Shown: positions 9,187-19,500 of the stretch, piece by piece
How positions within the stretch are numbered: position 1 is the first letter of the stretch
How the letters are laid out: the number at the start of each line of letters is the position of its first letter
DNA from: VXLM01 sp034421575
GTDB lineage: Bacteria; Chloroflexota; Dehalococcoidia; Lucifugimonadales; VXLM01
Assembly: GCA_034421575.1 (NCBI GenBank)
Contig: DAOUKG010000032.1
Span: forward strand, 1-64,000
Length of the DNA: 64,000 nt
Direction: 5' to 3'
Program-made: the position numbers and the translations under genes
Notes under the pieces: model-generated
What the model saw: only the letters and a program-made list of their open reading frames with translations
Told to the model about the DNA's origin: nothing
The model's database searches: none

Positions 9187-9615
9187 ATGAACCCCTCCTG
9201 CGTCTTCTGCAAAATCAACGACGGCAAACTCCCCGCAAGCTGGATATATCGGGATGACACCGTAATGGCGCTCCTGGACATCCAACCTGTCAACGACGGC
9301 CACACCCTGCTCATTCCCACAACCCACACACCGAGCATCGCCGACCTGGACGACGCGATCACCGCCCGGATCTTCACACTGGCCTGCCGAATCACGAGGG
9401 GACTCTACAAAACTCTGGGATGCGATGGCATCAACTGGATTGTCGCCGATGGAGAGGCCGCCGGGCAGGAGGTATTCCACTTCCACATCCACCTCATTCC
9501 TCGCTATCACGACGACGGCTTCGGCTTCCGATTCCCCGACGGTTATAGCGAGCTTCCCACGCGACAAGCCCTCGACTACACTGCCTGTGCGATCAGACAT
9601 GCCATCGAATGCTGA
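9187..9615 (+). CDS. HIT family nucleotide hydrolase/transferase
   Basis: A 142-residue histidine-triad protein. The HIT motif HFHIHL (H98, H100, H102) is preceded by the N-terminal CVFCKIxxG and by VNDGHTLLIP, both standard in Hint-type proteins. Such enzymes remove AMP from lysine, phosphoramidates or aminoacyl-adenylates in the cytoplasm. ATG 9187 is preferred to an in-frame TTG at 9166 because the family starts a few residues before the first Cys. It lies just before a tRNA gene and is not obviously in an operon. Confidence 0.9.
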   Translation: MNPSCVFCKINDGKLPASWIYRDDTVMALLDIQPVNDGHTLLIPTTHTPSIADLDDAITARIFTLACRITRGLYKTLGCDGINWIVADGEAAGQEVFHFHIHLIPRYHDDGFGFRFPDGYSELPTRQALDYTACAIRHAIEC

Positions 9616-9670
9616 CCCACAACCCGCGTAACGCCCCCAACAACCACGCCCTTCGACCGCACATTTTCCC

Positions 9671-9700
9671 TAGACCCCGCTCCGCTCCGTAAGCTATACT
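9671..9700 (+). promoter_or_regulatory. putative promoter of tRNA-Ala
   Basis: TATACT at 9695-9700 is a good -10 box, 20 bases before the tRNA. TAGACC at 9671-9676, 18 bases upstream of it, is a weak -35 match. Inferred by eye only. Confidence 0.5.
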
Positions 9701-9720
9701 GAAGTCCTGACCCGCCTCGT

Positions 9721-9796
9721 GGGGATATAGCTCAACTGGGAGAGCGCGGCGTTCGCAATGCCGAGGTTGGGGGTTCGAGTCCCCCTATCTCCACCA
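9721..9796 (+). tRNA. tRNA-Ala (anticodon CGC)
   Basis: The cloverleaf folds completely: acceptor GGGGATA/TATCTCC, D-arm GCTC...GAGC, anticodon stem CGGCG/TGCCG with loop TTCGCAA (anticodon CGC), and T-arm GGGGG TTCGAGT CCCCC. The third acceptor pair is G-U, the identity element of tRNA-Ala. CCA is encoded (9794-9796). Its 3' end is the junction with a decayed serine recombinase gene, so it has served as an integration site. Confidence 0.95.
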
Positions 9797-10173
9797 TAGA
9801 CTCCCATACTCATAACTCCGCCGTTGAGGACGATCTCTGCGACGTCTCCTCCTATGGGACTGTCCTACGGCGTGGGAAGTGTGTAACGTACCTTAGCCTC
9901 GCCGGGTCCAATCACTATCTCCTTGACGAACGACCGGATGAAAGCCCGCGACTCGGTGACTGCGGCCCGGTTGTCGGCCGATCGCTTCCTCGCCTGAGTG
10001 AAGGGTACAGCAGGATACCTGCCCAGACCGATATACCGCCGTCTCCCATCGATAGTAATGCGCTGAACCCAACTCTTTCTCCCAGTCTTGCCAATGTACA
10101 AGTACAGACCCTCGCCGTCGGAATAGCGCCCAGGGTCGCAGAGTGACTTCATGCTCGCCACGGATAGCCTCAA
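9797..10173 (-). pseudogene. integrase relic: DUF4102-like start joined to a serine-recombinase tail
   Basis: Read on the minus strand, the first ~65 residues resemble the arm-binding N-terminus of tyrosine integrases (DPGRYSDGEGLYLYI, then GRRRYIGLGRYPAV). After a junction near SADNRAAVTE the sequence becomes SRAFIRSFVKEIVIGPGEAK, closely matching the C-terminus of the intact serine recombinase at 33014-34642 (SRAFIRSFVKEVSVRPGKA). A stop follows at 9865, yet homology continues in frame (GGDVAEIVLNGGVMSMGV) right up to the tRNA-Ala 3' end. Catalytic domains of both recombinase types are absent. This is a dead fusion of two integrase remnants marking an old integration at the tRNA. Confidence 0.75.
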
Positions 10174-10523
10174 GTCGTGCCCTCCATCTCATCTGTTTCC
10201 ACACTTTGCGTGGGAACGCAAGGGAATTATGGATGTCGGTCGAGATCCGTAAAGTCGGTCAAAAGTGGGGTTGTTGATAATATTCACAACTATGAATGCA
10301 GGTGTTATTGATACACAAAGAGACAGTTTGGGAACATCGGAGAAAGAGGTATTGTGGTGGGCCAAGGTTCAACTGTAGACAGAACTATCTTCGAGATGAC
10401 GATGGGACTGCGAGGATGGGCATGGGAGTTGGTTCAGAGAGTCTCTTCCATCACCCCGGCCACCCCGTCATGGTGGCAACGCCCACTCTCAGCGAGGGTA
10501 CCTTCAGGCAGTTGGCGCGGCGG
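10174..10523. other. gap between integrase relic and PKS, with decayed PKS remains
   Basis: No intact gene. A small hairpin TTGCGT-GGGA-ACGCAA lies at 10206-10221. At the right edge, reading on past the PKS stop on the minus strand, residues GRCHHDGVAGVMEET resemble the start of the dehydratase domain in PKS module 1 (GVRHESPHGDVMYETE), so this is probably a rotted continuation of the PKS. A 28-codon + strand reading frame from about 10291 has no recognisable product. Confidence 0.5.
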
Positions 10524-13500
10524 CTAGAGCCAGTGCCGCCTGCGCTGGAAGGGATAGCTCGGTATCGAGATTCGACGCCGGAATTCACCTGCAAACAGGC
10601 CGGTAAACGAGATGTCCAATCCGGCCTCGTAGGCCTGTGCCACGGCTCTCACGAACCCTTCATCGGACTCAGGTGATTCACCATCATTTGGCGGATTTTC
10701 CAAGGGGGAGAGTATGACCGGCACTTCCGATGAATCCGGCCAAGTGTCGCCGATTATCCGTTCCATCGTGGAGTCGGGACCGATTCCCACCACAACATCG
10801 ACGCCGAGTTGGGCCAGAGTCTCCACGTGGCCGGAGAGAAGGGTGGGCACCTGATCCTCCCCAAGCCAGTAGTCGATACCGAGCGCGTCAAGAGACTCCA
10901 CCATCTGGCCGGTTGGGGTGTTGACGAACGGGAGAGACGGCACAGCGAACGTGACGCCGTCGAGCGTCGTTTGCAGACTCTCACTCGCGGCTTGCGAATC
11001 AAACTCCGTCTGGGTCTCCTTCAACTCTCCCAGAGCCACGGCCAGACGCAAACCCTCGTCCAGGCTGAATACTCCGGCCGCCTGCGCCGCTGCAATTCTT
11101 CCCGAACCTTGCGCCACCGCCGCGCTGGGGCGTATGCCGATGCTTGCCCATTGCGCGGTCAGGGCGCACTGAAGCGCGTAAATGGCCGGCTCAGCCCATG
11201 CCGGATCATTCAGGTCGTGCTCGATGCCGGGGCGACCGAACATCACATCCAGCAAGGAGGTTCCACGCTCTTGACGAACCAGGTCATCGCACCTGTCCAG
11301 CACTGTCCGTACGACCGGTTCGCTCCGATAGAGCGCCTCTCCCATGCCAGCCCACGTCCGTTCATACCCGGTGAACGCGAATGCTACTCTGCCCGCCTCA
11401 CGAGGCGTTTCCCCATCCGACGCCTCATCTGTGTCAGCCAGCGCACGGAGTTTCTGTCGAAGTTGCTCGGCATCGCTGAAGACCAGCCCGGTGCGATGTG
11501 CGAAGTGGCTCCGGCCCACGCTGGCAGTCCAGGCCATATCGGACAGCATCGCATCGGATTCGGAGCCTTCTTCGCCGTCGAGCCATGAGAGATAGCGCTT
11601 TACCGATTCACGGAGCGCGCCTTCCGACTTGCCGGAAAGCGGCAACAGGCGAACGGTTCGTTCCGTCGGAGCTTCGTCGGAGATCGAGACGGCGTCGGTC
11701 TGTTCGGGGAGCGACATAGGTATCGGTTGGGGAGCGCCCGTTGGCAGGCGTGTACCGTTGGGGTCCACTAGGTCACCCGGCGTGGCGCCGTAGCCTTCGA
11801 GCAAGACGTGGGCGTTGGTACCAGACAAGCCGAACGCGTTGACACCCGCCAGAGGAAGTCGGCCCGAATTGGTCGGCCAAGCCGTCTTGTCGGACATTAT
11901 CCGAACCGGCATTCGGTCCCATTCGACGTTTGGGTTCGGGTCTTGGTAATGGAGATGTGGAGGGATCACTCCCTTATTCATCGAGAGGACGGCCTTGATG
12001 AAAGCCGCGATTCCGGCAGCCCACTCAAGGTGTCCGATGTTCGACTTGACGGTTCCGACGAGCAGGGGTCGATCTTCGTCTCGGCCCTTGCCGTAGACCG
12101 AGCTCGCGGCATTCAACTCGATAGGGTCTCCGAGCTGAGAGCCGGTCGCGTGCGCTTCCAGGTAGTCCACGTCCGATGGGGAAACGCCGGCCTGGGCAAG
12201 CGCATCCGTCATAACTCGCTCTTGGGCGGGACCATTGGGCACCGTTAGACCCGCGCTCGCGCCGTTCTGGTTGACCGCAGACCCCCGTATCACGGCGTAA
12301 ATGCGGTCACCGTCGGACTCGGCTTCGCTCAAACGCTTCAGCACGACCATTCCGCAACCCTCGCCACGGACGTAGCCGTTTGCAGAGGCGTCAAATGGGC
12401 GGCAGTATCCCGTAGGCGACAACATGCCGATTTCCAACATGAATGCGGAAGTTGAGGGGGAAAGTACCACGTTGACGCCACCGGCGAGAGCGAGATCAAC
12501 TTCGCCTGTCTGGAGGCTTACAGCCGCTTGGTGTACCGAGGCCAGCGACGACGCGCAGGCCATGTCGACGGGCAATGCCGGTCCCTCCAGGCCCAGCGCG
12601 AAGGCGATCCGGCCGACGGCTACGCTTCCGGTTGTGCCGAGGAAACCATGTGCCAAGCTGTGGGATTGCAGCAGATCACGGTACTCGCTGGTGCCAACTC
12701 CCGCGTATACGCCGGTGCGGCTGCCTCTAAGACTGTCCGGGGCAACTCCCGCGTCCTCGAGGGCCTGCCAACTCGTCTCGAGCAACATCCGCTGCTGGGG
12801 GTCCATCAACCGCGCCTCGATCGGCGAAATGCGGAAGAACCGCGAGTCGAACCAGTCAATCCCATCGACAAACGCGCCTCGTCGATTTATCACTTCCTCA
12901 GCATCGGGGTCACCGACGGCGCCGCTCCAGGAACCGTCATCCCGGCGGCCTTCGGTAATTGCATCGGCACCCGCTTCCAGGAGCTTCCAGTATTCGGCCA
13001 AGTCATTGGCGCCGGGGAAGCGGCAGGCCATGCCCACGACCGCGATTGCGTCTTCATCGGTCCTCGTCGACACGCCGGGTTCGGGGGTAAGCGGTTCAGG
13101 GGATGCGGGCGATGAAGGAGCATCGTCGACTTCGCCAAGCTGACCGAGCTCTTCGGCCAGGTGAGTCGCGAGGGCCGTGATGTCGGGATAGTCGAATACG
13201 GCAGTGTTGGAGACGACGTACTCGCCTGACAGGGCACGATTCAGCCGGTTCCGAAGCTCCACCGCCATCAGCGAGTCCATTCCCAAGTCGAAGAAACCAA
13301 CCGAAGCGGCCGGAGCGGATTGCAGGCGCAGCACCGCTTGAATTTCGCCTTGCAGGAAGGAGGAAAGCAACGAGGCCCAGTCCGTGGCGGGTCTTTGCCG
13401 TAATTGGGAAAGGAGGTCGGCGTCATCCACGTCGGCAGATTCGTCAGTTTCCGAGTCCTCGGTAACCAACTCATCAAGGAACGGGTTCTTCTCTTCGAAG

Positions 13501-16500
13501 TTCTCCGCGAATACCGGCCAATCCACCACCGCAACCATGCCGGCAGTCAAGTCCTGCCGTACCAGTTGATCGAAGGCCTGGAGACCTTGCTCCGGCGCGA
13601 TCCATCCAGTGCCCGACGCGGCCAGTTGTCGTTCAATTCGTTCGCGCTGCTCTTCGGCTTCGCCCAGCCCTGACCAGGCACCCCACGCGATAGATTGACC
13701 GGGGAGTCCCAGGGACCTCCGGTATGCGGCCAGCTGGTCCAAGTAGGTGTTTGCCGCGGCGTGATTGCCCTGGCCCGAGTTGCCCAGTACCCCAGTGATG
13801 CTGCTAAAGAGGACGAACAGGTCGAGGTCTTGATCGAGTGTCGCCTTGTGCAGCTGCCAAGCGCCCAATACCTTTGGCCACAGGACCTGTTCGAAGCGTT
13901 CCCAAGTCTGGTTTCCCAGGGAGCCGTCGGACAGCACTCCCACGCTATGGATGACGCCAGCCAGGGGAGGCATTTCAGCGTCCATCCGGGCCAGCATGGC
14001 GTCAATCTCTGCAGGTTGGGTCGCGTCGGCCAACTCGACCCGCACGTCGACGCCGCGCTGTCTGAGAGCCTCAATCACTTCCACGGCCTCTGGGTCGGGA
14101 GACCTACGCCCGTTCAGAACAATCACACCGGCCCCGTGGTCCGCCAGCCATTCGGCCACTACGGTACCGATGCCTCCCAGGCCCCCGGTGACCAGGTACG
14201 TACGGTCAGGCCGCAATCGACCGCCGGCCATGGGCGGCAACGCAAGCACGTTCTTTCCGATGTGCCGGGCCGACCTCATAAAGTCCATGGCGGCTCCGGC
14301 TTCGGCAATGGGCCATCGGGTATGCGCCAACGGCTTCAAAGAGCCGGCCGATATCTTCTTCATCACGTCACGGAGCACGGCGCCCGGAACGGTGGGTTCA
14401 TTCAATTTCAGCCAGTCCAATTCCAGGATTGAGTAGGACACATCCGGACGCGATGCCGCCATCTCCTCTGCTGTCCAGATGTCCCGCCTGCCCATCTCCA
14501 CGAAACTTCCACCGTCAGCCAGGCAGGAGAGACCGGCCTCGATGAACCCGGGGCCGGTGAGGCTGTTGAGCACCATGTTTACGCCGGCGCCGTTCGTGGC
14601 CTCCAGGATGTCCTGCCCGAATTCGGCTGTTCGACTATCGAAGACGTGCTCGATCCCCAGCGAACGGAGATAGGCCTGCTTGGGGGAACTTGCCGTGGCG
14701 AACACCTCCAACCCTGCTGCCTGCGCCAGTTGTACCGCAGCCAGTCCCACACCGCCCGAAGCGGTGTGGATTAGCACTCGATCTCCCGCCTTCAAGTCAG
14801 CCATCTCGAAGCTCAGCCCGGCACTAACGAAGGCAGAGGGTATGGTTGCCAGCGCTGACGCCGAAATCCCCCCCGGCGCAGCAGCAACCAGATCCGCCCT
14901 CGTTACGACCTCGGGACCGAACGTGCCGAAGGCCAGTCCGACCACCCGGTCGCCCACGGCGAAGTCCGTGACGTCCGGGGCTGCTTCCACTATTCGTCCG
15001 GAGAACTCCTCGCCCAACTTAGGGTCTGCCGAATTCACGACACCCATACTGAGTAGAACGTCAAGAAAGTTCAGGCCGACCGCGTCCACCGCCACTCGAA
15101 CCTGGCCCGGCGCAAGGGGCTGATCCTGTACGGGTTCGGCGTGCAGTCCTTCCAGCGCTCCCTCCGCACCCGGCATAAGACGCCAAGCCGATTCTTCCGG
15201 CAACTCCAGTCGTACTCTTGAACTGCCGCTTCGGATCAGGCGAGCGGCCAGGCGGTTGCCGTCCCGGTAAGCGACCTGAGTTTCCTGATCGGGGTGCGTT
15301 AGCTCATCGGCCAGATGAGCAATCCGGGCCGGGTTGGCGGGGTCGAGATCCAGCAATTGTGGGCGAAGGTATCCCGCTTCCCGCGCAACCGCCCTGCCGA
15401 AACCCCACAGGGTGGCCCCCGCCAGTTCTCCAACATTCTCGCCCATGTAGTCGCGCTCCAGGGCCTGCGCTCCCAACGTTATGAACCAGAGGCCTTTCTC
15501 CGGAGCAACATCGGCATCCAATATGCCCTGCACCAAGGCCAGGGCGGTGCTCCCGGCACTCTTGGCATCCTCGAGGAGTTGGGCCGTGGAAGCCTGCGGC
15601 CCGTGTCCATCGAGGGCATTCAGATGCAACACGCCTTGTAGCGGGATGTCCTTGGGGAGTTCCTTCAAGAGGTCCTGCCATGATTCCCGGCTGCCAGCCG
15701 ATACGGCCCTCCGAACAATGTTGACCTCACTTACCGGCGTCTCGGATGGCCGGCTCGGCTCTGCCAGCACGACGCTCTGGTTTCTGGACTCCAGTTCTCT
15801 GGCCAGCAGCAGGCCCGTACCGCCCGAATCCGAGGATATGACCCACGACCCGGGAGATTGAGCAATTTCCGCCGGGCCCTGCGCGAGAATAACGCTGGAG
15901 CCGAACGGCCCGCCTTCGTCGGCGCCCTCCGTCCCGAGGAAGCCCACCTCGTCATAGCCCGAATCCAACAGCGCCCGGCACCATATCGATGGATGGGCCA
16001 TGGCGTGAGACGGCCGGTAATCGTCGGCGAACCGCCACCAGCCATCAAGCAGGCCAAAGGTGATGTCCTGCCAGCCGCGACCGCGCATGTTCTCAAGGGC
16101 CATCAGTTGGCCGGAGGGTGCGAGCAGTTCGCGGCAATGGGTCAGGGTTTCGCCCAAATCACGGGTAGCGTGAAGCACGTTCGCTGCAATAATCAGATCA
16201 TAGGCATGGGATTCGAAACCCTGGTTTGACGGATCCCTTTCAATGTCCAATGGGCGGTATTCGATCGGTATTTCGGAACCGCTGAAGCGGTCTTCGGCTT
16301 CCGCGAAGAAGCCGGCCGAGATATCAGTGAACACGTAATCGCACTCCGCCGGGAGTTCCGGCAGTACCACCGACGTCGCCGAACCAGTGCCTGCGCCGAC
16401 CTCCAGCACACGCAAGCGTCGTTCGCCCGTCCAGTCCCTCACCACTCGGGCTACGGCGTCTGCCAGGAGCCGGTTGGACGCACGGGAAGCCGGGGCAACG

Positions 16501-19500
16501 AAATAGTACTCTGTTACGCCGGGCCCCTCACTTCGAAAGAGGATATCCAGGGGATCGACAGTCCCGCGAAGCCCGTCCGCAAGCGCGGCGCCACTTCGTC
16601 GCAGGATGTTCAACTCGTTGTGGCCGTGGGGATAGCGCTCAACCATCTTGTCCGCAAAGATCTCGGGGTCGGCCAGGGCATCGTCGGGCAAGGGGTCGCC
16701 AGTGCCAACTTCTACGATGTATCCACCCTGCTCTGTGGCCTCAGTGAGGAGTCCACCGTCCTTTAGCAGTCGGAGCATACGTCCAACCAGCTTGGTGTGT
16801 TGGGGTTCGATCTGCAGTAGGTCTCGAAGGGAATCGGGCTCGACCGGTTGGCCCTTGCGGCGCTGCCAACCCAGTTGTTCCAACGCCGCGAGAGAGTAGG
16901 AGCGGGATAGGCGCTCAAGGTCGCTCAGGAGCATGGCCCGGTCGTCGATCGTGACGCCCTCGCTCGATAGATAGTCTTCAAACGTTCTCATACCTTCGCC
17001 GGCCGCTCGCGGCCCGACCAGCGCTTGGGCCGATTGCAGCGTGCCGACCAATGGGCGTTCTCGCCAGACAACCTCGTAAAGCAGGTCGTCCAGTCCCTCC
17101 GATGCGGAGAGGAGTGCAGCTCGCGTGGCCCGCTTTACGGTGAATCCCGTTAGACCGCCGATGACATCCCCTTCAGGGGTGTAAAGCATCAAGTCACCGG
17201 TCAAGGTTTCGGGTGTTTGAGCGGTCGCTTCATTCTCGCCCTGCGCTTGAACGGTCTCCCTCAGCCGTGCGTGACAGACCAGTCGATCGGGCAGGGGGCC
17301 ACTCAGCCATAGCCTCTCCCATCCGAATGGGAGATAGGTGGCGTCGCCTCCGATTCCTGAAAGGTTGCGGGTGGCCGAGAAGACCTGGAAGCAACCGTCG
17401 ATCAGCAGCGGATGAATGTCCAAGTCGCCGGTATCTCCCGCGCCCTGAAGTGCAACTTCACCGACCGCCTCACCTCCTTCACCCCAGAGAGCTTCCAGGG
17501 TACGGAATGACGGGCCGAATTCAATCCCGCTGGTAGTCTTAGCCCTGTAGTAGGCAGACAGGTCCTGAGGAGTGAGATCGGCCTTCAACGTGTCCAGGTC
17601 AATCCGCTTGCCGATTGCCGGCTGTGCGGCGTCCGGAGACAGACGTCCCTCGGCATGGAGCAGCCAGTCCTCACCATCTTCTCCCTTGCTAAAGACCTCG
17701 AAGGTTCGCGCAGCTCCGTCCTTCGAGCCGCCGATGACCACCTGCAAACGGCGTCCCGGCGCCTCCCTGTCTCCGTCGGGAGAATATGCGGGGTAGACAA
17801 GAGGGTTATGCAGTTGCAATTCCTCTACTACAGAGGCATCCCCGCCCTCCATAAGTTGTACGGTGGCGGCCATAGCTCCATAGACCGCGCCGGGCATGAC
17901 GACTCTACCGTAGACCTGGTGGTCGTTAAGCCATGACGGGTCCGTGGGATACATCTCCGTTTCGTACATCACGTCGCCATGGGGAGACTCGTGCCGGACG
18001 CCTAAGAGCGCGTGGGCGTCGCCGGACCTGCGCCTCTGAGAGGCGGTTACCCAATGCCGCTGTCGCTGGAAGGGATATCCCGGTACGGAGATGCGTCGCC
18101 GCTCCTCTCCTGCGAACAGGCCGGCAAAGTCGACCGGCAGGCCGGCCACGTAGGCGTCGGCGACTGCCTGGACGAAGGCATCGGCACGTTCGGGCTCGGA
18201 ACCGTCGAATGAGGGACGAAGCAGGCTCTGCAAGACGACGGGAGACACGACGTTTCCCACACCTTGCGGCCAGTTCAGGGACACCAGCGGGCCCAGGATT
18301 GCATGAGGACCGATCTCGATGACGGCGTCGACTCCGAGTTGCGCCAGGCTCTCGACGCAGCTGCGGAAGGCCACGGGCTGCCTGGCATGTTGCCGCCAGT
18401 AGGCCCCGTCCATTCTTGTTTCCACCGGCTGGCCTGTCAGGTTGCTGACGAGAGGGATTGCGGGTTCGGAGACAGACAATGTCGCAATGGCCGCCTCCAT
18501 CTCATCAAGCCCGGGTTCGACGAGAGCGCTGTGATAGGCCGGGCTTGGCCTGAGCCGCCTTACGTTTAGCCCAGCCGACTCCAGTTGGTCAGAGAGGGCG
18601 TGTACTGCTTCCTGCGGTCCGCTGACCACCTGGTGAGTTCCATTGTCCACACCTATGCAAAGGTCTGCGCAGGGGTGCGCGTCGTTCCAATCGTTCACCG
18701 CTTGGGAAACCTCGTATTCGGGAGCGAATATCGCGGCCATGGCCCCGTCACTCGGAAGGTCTCCCATTATCCGGCCCCTGGCGGAGGCGAAGCGTAGGCC
18801 GTCCTCCAAGGTCAGAACGCCTGAAGAATAGGCGGCAGCAATCTCGCCCAAGCTGTGACCCAATACGACATCCGGCCGGATCCCAACACTGTCCCAGAGG
18901 GCCGTGAGCGCGCATTCCAGAGCGTAGATGGCGGGCTGAGTCCAACGGGGTTCATCCAGGTCCCCGGCAGCGCTGGCCCTGCCGAACATCACATCCAGTA
19001 GAGATGCGCCTCGCTCCTTTTGAATCAGCCGGTCGCAGCGGTCGAGAACGGCGCGAAATACCGGTTCGGTGCGATAGAGCAACTCGCCCATGCCCAGCCA
19101 TTGATTGCCCTGTCCGGTGAAGGCAAAGGCTACTTTTGAGGCACGTTGGGCGCTGGGCTCGCCGGTAGAGTCCGCGATTTGCTTCAACCCGTCACGCAGA
19201 GAAGGGGCGTCTCGAAAGAGGACTGCATTACGGTTTTCAAAATGGCTGCGCGCAACACCGGCGGTCCAGGCCATGTCGGAAAGATCGGCATCGTTGGCAC
19301 TGCCGGAGGCGAATGCGGGGCCGCTCTGCTCGTCAAGCCAGGACAGGTAGGAGCTCGCCGCATCTCGCAAGGCGGCGTCGGACTTGCCCGAAAGCGGTAG
19401 AAGACGCGCGGGACGGGCATCAACATTCTCAGAGGGCGGTTCTTCCTCAGAACCGGTAAGTGTTGATGGAACGGCGCGAAGCGGCCCGGCCGGTCGTGAC

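Noticed and set aside
10296..10676. 126-codon plus-strand frame between the tRNA-Ala relic and the PKS
   Set aside because: Its second half is antisense to the PKS end and the first half has no recognisable features.
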